In this document: positions 1-6,132 of the stretch, one piece after another
How positions within the stretch are numbered: position 1 is the first letter of the stretch
How the letters are laid out: each line of letters begins with the position of its first letter
From: an uncultured Clostridia bacterium
GTDB lineage: Bacteria; Bacillota_A; Clostridia; Christensenellales; Aristaeellaceae
Length of the DNA stretch: 7,389 nucleotides
Direction: 5' to 3'
Assembly (NCBI GenBank): GCA_945871545.1
Contig: CAMBWJ010000081.1
Coordinates: forward strand, 1 to 7,389
Notes under the pieces: model-generated
The model's input: only the letters and a program-made list of their open reading frames with translations
The model's database searches: none
What the model was told of the DNA's origin: nothing
Made by a program: the position numbers and the translations under genes

Positions 1-641
1 CTCTGGGAGATGCCCATCATGTCGGCGACCTCCTTCTGGGTGTGCTCCTTCTCCTTCCCCAGACCGTAGCGCAGGCGCACGATGTCCTTCTCCCGGGAAT
101 TGAGGGTCTTGATGGCGTTGTAGAGCATCTCCTTCTCGATGGAGGAGTCCAGATCCCGGGAGACCAGGTCCGCGTCGGTGCCGAGGATGTCGGAGAGCAG
201 CAGCTCGTTGCCGTCCCAGTCGGTGTTCAGCGGTTCGTCGAAGGAGACCTCCAGCTTCAGGCGGCTGGTCTTGCGCAGCACCATCAGAATTTCGTTCTCG
301 ATGCAGCGCGAGGCGTAGGTTGCCAGCTTGATGTTCTTGTCCGGGTTGAAGGAATTGACCGCCTTGATCAGGCCGATGGTGCCGATGGAGATCAGATCCT
401 CGATGCTGATGCCGGTGTTCTCAAATTTGCGGGCGATGTACACCACCAGGCGCAGATTCCGCTCGATCATCGTGGAGCGCGCCGCGCTGTCGCCCGCATG
501 TACCTTGCGTACGAGGCTGTTCTCCTCCTCGCGCGTCAGCGGCGGCGGAAGCAGATCGCTGCCGCCGATGTAGCACACCGAGCCCTTCCGGATTTGCACG
601 ACCAGGCCGTAGATGGATTGTCTCACGTTTGAGAAAGGCAT
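1..641 (-). CDS. sigE: RNA polymerase sporulation sigma factor SigE, C-terminus cut by window edge
   Basis: SigE directs RNA polymerase to mother-cell genes early in sporulation; it is made as an inactive membrane-associated pro-protein and trimmed by SpoIIGA. The 213 residues visible match the family closely: YIGGS at 24-28 followed by [10 protein letters not shown], region 2 with [18 protein letters not shown] (60-77) and [20 protein letters not shown] (81-100), [13 protein letters not shown] (108-119), [24 protein letters not shown] (133-156), and the start of the region 4 helix-turn-helix, [13 protein letters not shown] (201-213). About 25 residues (the SYISRLEK part) lie beyond position 1. 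The ATG at 641 is the only sensible start: an AAGGAGG lies 7 nt upstream and an in-frame TAA (654-656) overlaps that site. The pro-region is about four residues shorter than in Bacillus subtilis and less basic. spoIIGA lies immediately upstream. Identification is by recalled family sequence, not a search; SigG and other sigma factors lack the [11 protein letters not shown] signature. Confidence 0.96.
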   Translation of the reverse strand, partial: MPFSNVRQSIYGLVVQIRKGSVCYIGGSDLLPPPLTREEENSLVRKVHAGDSAARSTMIERNLRLVVYIARKFENTGISIEDLISIGTIGLIKAVNSFNPDKNIKLATYASRCIENEILMVLRKTSRLKLEVSFDEPLNTDWDGNELLLSDILGTDADLVSRDLDSSIEKEMLYNAIKTLNSREKDIVRLRYGLGKEKEHTQKEVADMMGISQ

Positions 642-1458
642 AACAGAACCTCCTTACAGAATGATGTATGAAATTTTTGCCTGCGCTGCGGTCGGCAACC
701 TCGGCAAACTCCGGCGGCGCCAGCGCGCGCACGCGCCCGGGGATGCGCCCCGGATAGACGGCCACCCAGCAGGGCGGCGCCTCCACCGGCGCGCCCGCAC
801 CGCTGCGGAAGAGAACGCGGTCGGGCCTGAAGCATGTCAGCTCCCCCGCGCCGCCCAGCGCGCCGTAGGGCAGATGGCGCAGCTCGTCCGCATCCAGCGC
901 CTGCACAAGCTGGGTAAGGCCCGGCATCGCCCGCGCCTCCACGATCAGCACCGGCAGGCCGCTGCGATGCTCCCGCAACCGGTTGCCTGTGTCGATCAGG
1001 GCGGGGAAGTCCGCGCGGAGCCCGTCCCGCTCCAGGGTCAGCTCTATGTCCCAGCGGAAGCGGATATGCTTCCTTCGCCGGAGCACGCAGGCCAGGGCCA
1101 CCAGGCCCAGCACAGCCGCGGGCAGAAAGCGTCCAGGCCCGCCGCCGCTGGCGGCGGCGCAGCCCCCGCACACCAGCGCGGCCACGCCCATGCAGGCGGC
1201 GGCCTCCAGCACGCGCCGGGGCCGCAGGCTGCCGGTGAGCAGCGCGGCGGCGATCAGACAGGCCGCAGTCAGCCCGGGCCAGCTGCGCAGCCAGCGGAAG
1301 CGGATTCCAAGAAAGCCGGAGAGGATTGAATAGAGGCAGAGCGCCAGCAGCGCCCGGAACAATCTGCGCGCATGCAGCCGTCCCAGCGCGAGCTGCACCG
1401 CGGCGAGGATGCACGCGTCCATGAGCAGATCGATGGGCAGAAGGGCTTCGATGGACAT
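421..1458 (-). CDS. spoIIGA: SpoIIGA, sigma-E processing membrane aspartyl protease; 3' end abnormal (overlaps sigE)
   Basis: SpoIIGA is a polytopic membrane protein whose C-terminal domain is an aspartyl protease that activates pro-SigE at the sporulation septum. Numbered from the ATG at 1458, residues 1-130 form about five hydrophobic segments ([16 protein letters not shown] near 10-25, then about 33-52, 60-76, 86-104 and 112-127). A basic stretch [10 protein letters not shown] follows. The protease motif ALIDTGN has D156-T-G, and the following [10 protein letters not shown] and the CFRPDRV segment near 209-215 fit the family. I prefer the ATG at 1458 because AGGTG precedes it and the N-terminus aligns better; 1479 gives seven more residues and has no good ribosome site. 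The frame then runs past the family's normal end through the sigE ribosome binding site and 221 nt of sigE, to a TGA at 421. The tail after about residue 262 looks like out-of-frame sigE. If the A5 run (plus-strand T5 at 674-678) has one base too many, the gene ends at a TAA at 654-656 as a 267-residue protein, close to the usual length. Identity is firm; the end is not. Confidence 0.88.
   Translation of the reverse strand: MSIEALLPIDLLMDACILAAVQLALGRLHARRLFRALLALCLYSILSGFLGIRFRWLRSWPGLTAACLIAAALLTGSLRPRRVLEAAACMGVAALVCGGCAAASGGGPGRFLPAAVLGLVALACVLRRRKHIRFRWDIELTLERDGLRADFPALIDTGNRLREHRSGLPVLIVEARAMPGLTQLVQALDADELRHLPYGALGGAGELTCFRPDRVLFRSGAGAPVEAPPCWVAVYPGRIPGRVRALAPPEFAEVADRSAGKNFIHHSVRRFCYAFLKRETIHLRPGRANPEGLGVLHRRQRSASAAADARGGEQPRTQGTCGRQRGALHDDRAESAPGGVHRPQI
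649..657 (-). promoter_or_regulatory. Ribosome binding site of sigE
   Basis: Minus strand TAAGGAGGT lies just upstream of the ATG at 641, with about 7 nt between AGGAGG and the start. Its first three bases are a TAA stop in the sigE frame, so sigE cannot start further upstream. This is also where spoIIGA would stop after a one-base correction, giving stop/ribosome-site overlap typical of translationally coupled genes. Confidence 0.85.
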
Positions 1459-1613
1459 CCCGCGCACCTCGCTTTCCATGTCCTATCATATGGAAAAAGC
1501 TTCCTGCTTCCAAGGAGAGATTGTCGTTAACTTCAAGCTTTTTATACGCGTTTTTCGCCAATCCGGTTTTTTGTCCGGCGATGCGCGCGGCGGATGCGGA
1601 ATGCGTCCGGCAT

Positions 1614-1665
1614 GCTATAAGCCTCCGAAGCGCCCCGGTTCGTGGCGATTCTACAAGCTTCGACA
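1614..1665 (-). promoter_or_regulatory. Candidate Spo0A-controlled spoIIGA-sigE promoter (tandem 0A boxes)
   Basis: Read on the minus strand, TGTCGAA (1665-1659) is followed after 3 nt by TGTAGAA (1655-1649). The first is a perfect Spo0A box and the second has one mismatch. Their starts are exactly 10 bp apart, the arrangement expected for a Spo0A dimer. A TATAGC hexamer (1619-1614) lies 29 nt downstream. In Bacillus subtilis spoIIG the boxes sit next to an unusually spaced SigA promoter; here the gap to the -10-like hexamer is a few bases longer than I would expect. An alternative -10, TATAAA (1546-1541), lies closer to the gene and follows another box-like TGGCGAA (1560-1554). Regulation by Spo0A is inference from motifs and gene identity. 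Confidence 0.5.
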
Positions 1666-1783
1666 GGATTCTGCCCGACTCGAAGGGGGGTCGGAAATAA
1701 TTGACGAGGCGATTTTGAAAGTCGAATTTTTGATACGAAAGTTTTGTCGAAACTTGTCCGTTCTGTTTTGAAACTGCGACGGC

Positions 1784-1812
1784 GCAAATTTCCCGGTAAA
1801 AATGCATACAAT
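1784..1812 (+). promoter_or_regulatory. Candidate SigE-type promoter of ylmC
   Basis: CATACAAT at 1805-1812 matches the recalled -10 consensus of sporulation SigE (CATACAnT) perfectly. GCAAATTT at 1784-1791, 13 nt upstream, is a weak match to its ATA-rich -35. If used, the transcript would start near 1818-1820, almost on the ribosome binding site GGAGG (1818-1822), giving a very short leader. That makes the call uncertain. Reading TACAAT as a SigA -10 finds no good -35. Confidence 0.35.
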
Positions 1813-1830
1813 GGGGCGGAGGCGATGGCG

Positions 1831-2085
1831 ATGACATTCACGGAATTGAAGCAGAAGGACGTCGTGAACATCTGCGACGGCCGCCGTCTGGGCAAGCCCA
1901 TCGATCTGGTGCTCAATGAATCCGCCTGCGTGGACGCGCTGGTGGTGCCGGTGCCCGGCGGCATCTTCACCTTTCTCAAGCAGGACAAGGAGGGCTGCAT
2001 GGTTCCCTGGAACCGCATCCTGCGCATCGGCGACGACGTGATTCTGGTGGAGCTGCACGAGGATGTGACCGCACAGTGCGACTGA
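1831..2085 (+). CDS. ylmC: YlmC/YmxH-family sporulation PRC-barrel protein
   Basis: This small protein (84 residues) belongs to the YlmC/YmxH family of PRC-barrel proteins, conserved in endospore formers and often found near spoIIGA-sigE-sigG and nrdR in Clostridia. The molecular function is unknown. The sequence has the family form: FTELKQKDVVNICDGRRLGKPIDLVLN at 3-29, a central strand region ACVDALVVPVPGG, then VPWNRILRIGDDVILVEL near the end, where the W and the IGDDVILV segment are the most characteristic. The ATG at 1831 is chosen over ATG at 1825 because GGAGG (1818-1822) lies 8 nt before the former and only 2 nt before the latter; longer upstream starts have no ribosome site and add non-family residues. 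It is divergent from spoIIGA. A SigE-like -10 directly upstream suggests mother-cell expression. About 120 nt separate it from nrdR, so it is probably transcribed alone or with read-through. Confidence 0.85.
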   Translation: MTFTELKQKDVVNICDGRRLGKPIDLVLNESACVDALVVPVPGGIFTFLKQDKEGCMVPWNRILRIGDDVILVELHEDVTAQCD

Positions 2086-2151
2086 CTGCACGATCGAGGT
2101 AAAGCCTGTCGCACGATTGAGATGGAAAAATAACATTCTTCAAAAAAAGAC

Positions 2152-2180
2152 TAGACGAAACGTTATTTTTTGTGTATAAT
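2152..2180 (+). promoter_or_regulatory. SigA-type promoter of the nrdR operon
   Basis: A perfect -10, TATAAT (2175-2180), lies 17 nt after TAGACG (2152-2157), a two-mismatch version of TTGACA. The start of transcription would be near 2187, leaving a leader of about 18 nt before nrdR with GAGGTGAG (2191-2198) as ribosome site. The upstream flank is A/T-rich (CAAAAAAAGA), like an UP element. Confidence 0.7.
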
Positions 2181-2204
2181 AGGGGTATATGAGGTGAGAA
2201 CCAG

Positions 2205-2696
2205 ATGAGGTGTGTCTTTTGCAACTGCCTGCAAAGTCGCGTGATCGACTCCCGGCAGAGTGAAGATGGAACCAGCATCCGCCGCCGCAGGGAATGCGAA
2301 AAGTGCGGGCGCAGGTTTACAACCTATGAGCGCATCGATCTGGTTCCGCTGATTGTGGTGAAGAAGGATCAGACCCGCGAGCAGTTCGACATCAACAAGC
2401 TGCGCTCCGGCATCATCAAGGCCTGCGAAAAGCGGCCCGTGCCCCTGAGCAGCATCGACCGCCTCGCGCGCGACATCGAGCAGAAGCTCTACGCGCAGTC
2501 CGATTCGGAAATCACCAGCATCATGATTGGGGAGCTCGTGATGGATGGCCTGAAGGCGCTGGATGAGGTCGCCTATGTGCGCTTTGCCTCGGTTTACCGC
2601 CAGTTCCGCGACATTCAGACCTTCCGGGATGAACTCAACAAGCTGCTCTCCGATTTTGAACCGGGTACCGCTGACGGCGCAGGCGCCGCCAGATGA
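2205..2696 (+). CDS. nrdR: Transcriptional repressor NrdR
   Basis: NrdR represses ribonucleotide reductase genes in response to ATP/dATP bound in its ATP-cone domain. This 163-residue protein begins with the hallmark MRCVFC; the zinc ribbon is C3, C6, C31 and C34 (CEKCGRRFTTYERID). The DNA-binding segment contains VIDSR and DGTSIRRRREC. The ATP-cone spans about 49-139: VVKKDQTREQFDINKLRSGIIKACEKRPV, then IGELVMDGLKALDEVAYVRFASVYRQFRD. An extra cysteine at position 8 is not one of the usual ligands. The tail after about residue 150 (PGTADGAGAAR) is low-complexity. The ATG at 2205 has GAGGTGAG 6 nt upstream. Length is normal for the family (about 150-165). It heads a rightward cluster, with the response regulator starting 31 nt after its stop. 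Its own ribonucleotide reductase targets are not in the window and I saw no NrdR-box pair at its promoter. Confidence 0.96.
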   Translation: MRCVFCNCLQSRVIDSRQSEDGTSIRRRRECEKCGRRFTTYERIDLVPLIVVKKDQTREQFDINKLRSGIIKACEKRPVPLSSIDRLARDIEQKLYAQSDSEITSIMIGELVMDGLKALDEVAYVRFASVYRQFRDIQTFRDELNKLLSDFEPGTADGAGAAR

Positions 2697-2727
2697 CCAA
2701 TATACAAGAAGGAAAGAGGATACGCAC

Positions 2728-3429
2728 ATGGCAAACGAACTGATTCTGGCCGTTGACGACGAGGCTCATATTCTCGAACTGCTTTCGTTCAATCTCGAAG
2801 CAGGCGGCTACCGGGTTGTAACTGCCGCTACTGGTGAGGATGCGCTCGTGGTCTGTGCGCATGAGCGTCCTGCGATGGTCCTGCTGGACATTATGCTCCC
2901 CGGCATCGACGGCATGGAGGTGTGCCGCCGCCTGAAGAGCGCTCCGACGACCGCAGACATTCCGATCATTATGCTGACCGCAAAGGGCGACGAGGTGGAC
3001 AAGATTCTGGGCCTGGAGCTGGGCGCGGACGACTATATCACCAAGCCGTTCTCCGTTCGCGAACTGATCGCGCGCGTGAAGGCGCTTCTGCGCCGCGCCG
3101 CGCCGCAGAACGAGGAAGAGGGCATTCTGCACGTGGGCAGCCTGACCATCGACGTCGGAAATTATGAGGCCTTCCGCAATGGCGAAAAGCTCTCGCTGAC
3201 GTTGAAGGAGTTTGAACTGCTCAAGCTGCTCGTGCTCAGCCGCGGCAAGGTTCTCACCCGCGACTTCCTGCTCGACCGCATCTGGGGCTACGAGTTCTAC
3301 GGCGAGACCCGCACGGTGGACGTTCACATTCGTCACATTCGTCAGAAGCTCGGCGATGATGCGCACTATATCGAAACCATCCGTGGCGTAGGCTATAAGT
3401 TCAACGACCGTCAGGAGAATCGCCTATGA
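2728..3429 (+). CDS. OmpR/PhoP-family response regulator (PhoP-like)
   Basis: This is a DNA-binding response regulator of 233 residues, cytoplasmic. The receiver domain (5-122) has all the expected residues: acidic pocket D10-D11-E12, phospho-acceptor D54 in LLDIMLPGIDG, T84 in IIMLTAKG and K106 in DDYITKPFS. The winged-helix output domain (about 135-227) includes LSLTLKEFELLKLLVLSRGKVLTRDFLLDRIWGYEF and TRTVDVHIRHIRQKLGDD...YIETIRGVGYKF. The TRTVDVHI...YIETIRGVGYKF form is closer to PhoP/PhoB than to WalR. The start ATG has AAGAGG 9 nt upstream and lies 31 nt after nrdR. Its stop overlaps the kinase start (ATGA, 3426-3429), so the two are translationally coupled and surely partners. Control of phosphate starvation genes is plausible from the family but nothing here shows the signal; no pst or phoU gene is in view. 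Confidence 0.93.
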   Translation: MANELILAVDDEAHILELLSFNLEAGGYRVVTAATGEDALVVCAHERPAMVLLDIMLPGIDGMEVCRRLKSAPTTADIPIIMLTAKGDEVDKILGLELGADDYITKPFSVRELIARVKALLRRAAPQNEEEGILHVGSLTIDVGNYEAFRNGEKLSLTLKEFELLKLLVLSRGKVLTRDFLLDRIWGYEFYGETRTVDVHIRHIRQKLGDDAHYIETIRGVGYKFNDRQENRL

Positions 3430-5189
3430 AAACAAGGGTTGCATCCATTGTAACCCTGTTGTCACTGGTTTTGCTCGGCATTTTGCTGACCCAAAGCTGT
3501 TCGGTTCTGGCGAAAAAAGAGAACAAGGATTATCAGGATGGAATCCGCCTGGCCTGTCAGACGAGCGGAGCGACGCTGGAAAATGAATCCGCTGAGGAGC
3601 GCATAAGCGTCCTCAAGTCGCTCTCGCGCGAGGACAGGGACATTTCCTTCGGCCTGTACAATGCCGATGGAAGCGCCGCGCATGCCTCAAACGGCAGCGC
3701 GCTGCCACTGGCGGAGGAGGATCTTGAGGTCGCAGGCACCGGAACCGTGCACGTCTATTCCCGCAAAAATGCCGAGGGCAAAGAAGCTATCTACGCCATC
3801 TATCAGTTTGAGGATGGCGCTTTTTTGCTTCTTTCCAGAGTCAGGACGACAGGGCTTGCCATCTTCCTTGGCAACAAATACCTGCTGATCTTCTCAATTG
3901 TGCTTCTGGCGCTGCTGCTCTATGTGCTGGCTGTGCTGCGCAAGCTGCATCGCAAGGAGCTGCTGCTCGGCCAGATGACGACCACGCTGGACGCCTTCTC
4001 CGAGGGCAAGTACGACAGCCGCATCGAGGGCCAGACCGACGATCAGGACGTGCAGATGTTCAACGCCATCGTCGGCCGCATCCAGGATCGGGTGCTCCGG
4101 CAGGCCAGCCGCAACCACGCGCTGAGCGTGGTGATGAACCAGATGCAGAACGGCATCATCGCCGTGGACGGCAATCTGAAGGTCATCCTGGTCACGCCCA
4201 TCGCCAAGAAGCTGCTGGGCATCATCGGAAATCCCGAGGGCAGGCTGGTGAGCGAGGCCTCCAAGGACGTGCGCCTGGACGACGTATTTAATGAAGCGAT
4301 GCGCCAGGGCGGCGTGTACACCAACGAGGTTGCCGCGCGCACGGCCGTGGGTCGTGGGCACCGTCCGCTCAGGCTGTACGTGTCTCCCATGCGCAACGAC
4401 GGCCAGGTGGTGGGCGCGCTGGCCATGGTGGAGGACATCACCGAGATCCGCCGCCTGGAGCAGGTGCGCACCGACTTCGCCGCAAACGTGTCCCACGAGC
4501 TCAAGACGCCGCTGACGTCCATCCGCGGCTTCGTGGAGACCCTGGAGAACGGCGCCATCGACAATCCCGAAATGGCCCACAAGTTCCTGCGCATCATCAT
4601 GCTGGAGACCGAGCGCCTGACGCGCCTGATCAACGACATCCTGTCCATCTCCAAGCTGGAATCCGGCAACGACGAGGTGTCCATCGAGCGCCTGCGCCTG
4701 GACAAGATGGCCTACGACGTGGCCGACATGCTCTCCATTCACGCGGGGGAGAAGGAGGTCGCCATCAACTGCCATCTGAACAAGGAGCCCGTCAACATCA
4801 TGGGCAACTCCGACCGGGTGGAGCAGATGCTCATCAACCTGGTGGAGAACGCGATCAAGTACAACAAGCCCGGCGGTTCCGTCACCGTGCAGGTGTTCTC
4901 CAACGGCGTGGAGGCCAACGTGGCCATCTCCGACACCGGCATCGGCATCGCGGAGGAGAACCTGCCGAGGCTGTTCGAGCGCTTCTATCGCGTGGACAAG
5001 GGCCGCTCCCGCCAGATGGGCGGCACCGGTCTGGGCCTGGCAATCGTCAAGCACATCGTGCGCTCCATGAACGGCGAGATCGAGGTGCATTCCAAGCTGG
5101 GCGAGGGGACCGAGTTCCTGATCACCCTGCCCCTTGCGCCCAAGGACGATCCGGACAAGGATACCATTTTTGACGATGACGGCGAGTGA
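3426..5189 (+). CDS. Sensor histidine kinase with PAS domain (PhoR-like)
   Basis: This is the membrane-bound partner kinase of the preceding regulator, 587 residues, close to the roughly 580 of Bacillus PhoR. Order of parts: a first membrane segment at about 6-22; an extracytoplasmic sensor region at about 28-145; a second membrane segment at 151-171; a HAMP-like linker at 171-225; a PAS domain at about 228-342 (GIIAVDGNLKVILVTPIAKKLLG, ending VEDITEIRRLEQVRTDF); HisKA with H357 in ANVSHELKTPLTSIRGF; and the ATPase domain with N475 in NLVENAIKYN, D503-T-G-I-G and GGTGLGLAIVKHIV (532-545). All catalytic boxes are intact, so it should be active. The C-terminus is acidic (DDPDKDTIFDDDGE). Codon use changes inside the gene: up to about 3900 it is AT-richer with TTG/CTT codons, and from about 3950 almost every third base is C or G. 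The kinase is followed by the fructokinase gene after 35 nt. WalK is the main alternative, but WalK-associated genes are absent. Confidence 0.92.
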   Translation: MKTRVASIVTLLSLVLLGILLTQSCSVLAKKENKDYQDGIRLACQTSGATLENESAEERISVLKSLSREDRDISFGLYNADGSAAHASNGSALPLAEEDLEVAGTGTVHVYSRKNAEGKEAIYAIYQFEDGAFLLLSRVRTTGLAIFLGNKYLLIFSIVLLALLLYVLAVLRKLHRKELLLGQMTTTLDAFSEGKYDSRIEGQTDDQDVQMFNAIVGRIQDRVLRQASRNHALSVVMNQMQNGIIAVDGNLKVILVTPIAKKLLGIIGNPEGRLVSEASKDVRLDDVFNEAMRQGGVYTNEVAARTAVGRGHRPLRLYVSPMRNDGQVVGALAMVEDITEIRRLEQVRTDFAANVSHELKTPLTSIRGFVETLENGAIDNPEMAHKFLRIIMLETERLTRLINDILSISKLESGNDEVSIERLRLDKMAYDVADMLSIHAGEKEVAINCHLNKEPVNIMGNSDRVEQMLINLVENAIKYNKPGGSVTVQVFSNGVEANVAISDTGIGIAEENLPRLFERFYRVDKGRSRQMGGTGLGLAIVKHIVRSMNGEIEVHSKLGEGTEFLITLPLAPKDDPDKDTIFDDDGE

Positions 5190-5224
5190 CGCCGCATAAG
5201 TATACACAGATGGAGGATGAGAGT

Positions 5225-6106
5225 ATGCTTCTTGGAGCACTTGAAGCGGGCGGAACCAAGATGGTTTGCGCCATCGGCGACGAGAATGGCAACGTGTTTG
5301 AGCGCGCGAGCTTTCCTACGCGCATGCCTGAGGAGACCATGCCGGACATCATTGGCTACTTCCAGGACAAGAAGATCGAGGCGCTGGGTATCAGCAGCTT
5401 CGGCCCGCTTTGTCTGGACGAGACCAGCCCGGAATACGGAAATATCACCACCACGCCCAAGCCCGGCTGGGCCAACTATCCGCTGCGCCGCACGCTGCTG
5501 GAGGCGCTGAAGGTGCCGGTGGGCATCGATACCGACGTCAACGGCGCCGCGCTGGCCGAGGCGCGCATCGGCGCGGGCAAGGGCCTGGATTCCCTCGTGT
5601 ACTACACCATCGGCACCGGCATCGGCGGCGGCGCGATGGTCGGCGGCAAGCTGCTGCACGGCCTGGTGCACCCCGAGATGGGCCACATGCTGATGCGCCC
5701 TGTCAAGGAGGATCCCTCGCCGAAGGGCTTCTGCCCCTATCATGAGAGCTGCCTGGAGGGCATGGCCAAAGGCCCCGCCATCGAGAAGCGCTGGGGCGTG
5801 TCCGCCAAGGAGCTTCCCCCGGAGCACATCGCCTGGGACGTGGAGGCGGAATACCTGGCGCAGATGTGCGTCAACACCATCGTCATGCTCTCCCCGAAGA
5901 AGATCGTGCTGGGCGGCGGCGTGATGCACCAGCTGCAGCTGTTCCCCAAGATCCGCAAGCGCACGCTGGAGCTGCTCAACGGCTACGTTGCTCACAGCGC
6001 GATTCTGGAGGACATCGACAACTACATCGTACCCCCGGCGCTGGGCGACAATGCGGGCGCGGCGGGTGCGCTGCTGCTGGCGCTGGAGGCGCTTAAGAGC
6101 GCATAA
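5225..6106 (+). CDS. ROK-family fructokinase (GmuE/YdhR/ScrK type)
   Basis: The predicted enzyme phosphorylates a hexose, most likely fructose to fructose 6-phosphate, with ATP in the cytoplasm. The 293-residue sequence follows the Bacillus fructokinase GmuE (YdhR) along its whole length as I recall it: MLLGALEAGGTK (ATP phosphate loop) at 1-12, FPTRMPEET at 30-38, ISSFGPL at 56-62, YGNITTTPKPGW at 71-82, catalytic D104 in IDTDVNGAALAEA, IGTGIGGGAM at 129-138, and a zinc site built from H154 (HPEMGH), C170, H173 and C176 (CPYHESC) followed by LEG. GGGVM at 230-234 and IVPPALGDNAGAAGAL close the fold. The H-C-H-C zinc set distinguishes this group from the CxCGxxGC ROK glucokinases. The start at 5225 has GGAGG 8 nt upstream; an upstream in-frame ATG at 5186 would overlap the kinase stop and add non-family residues. 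No transporter or hydrolase for a sugar is nearby. Confidence 0.92.
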   Translation: MLLGALEAGGTKMVCAIGDENGNVFERASFPTRMPEETMPDIIGYFQDKKIEALGISSFGPLCLDETSPEYGNITTTPKPGWANYPLRRTLLEALKVPVGIDTDVNGAALAEARIGAGKGLDSLVYYTIGTGIGGGAMVGGKLLHGLVHPEMGHMLMRPVKEDPSPKGFCPYHESCLEGMAKGPAIEKRWGVSAKELPPEHIAWDVEAEYLAQMCVNTIVMLSPKKIVLGGGVMHQLQLFPKIRKRTLELLNGYVAHSAILEDIDNYIVPPALGDNAGAAGALLLALEALKSA

Positions 6107-6132
6107 TCAATTGAACTGAAAGTGAGATTTGC

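Larger units (their letters stand above)
1459..1830. other. Divergent intergenic regulatory region between spoIIGA and ylmC
   Basis: No credible coding sequence is visible in this stretch of about 370 nt on either strand. It is clearly more AT-rich than the flanking genes, especially at 1500-1560 and 1690-1815. It contains Spo0A-box-like heptamers facing both ways (TTCTACA 1649-1655, TTCGACA 1659-1665, TTCGCCA 1554-1560, TGTCGAA 1745-1751), AT-rich -10-like hexamers for spoIIGA, and a SigE-like -10 for ylmC. It probably holds the promoters of both transcription units. Confidence 0.7.

Noticed and set aside
42..632. A long plus-strand open frame opposite sigE
   Set aside because: It is the antisense shadow of a confidently identified gene in GC-rich DNA and its translation shows no family features.
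3894..5240. A 448-residue minus-strand open frame opposite the kinase gene
   Set aside because: It is a mirror of the kinase, rich in H, L, A, D, V and G as expected from the reverse of C/G-ending codons, with no ribosome site or domain.
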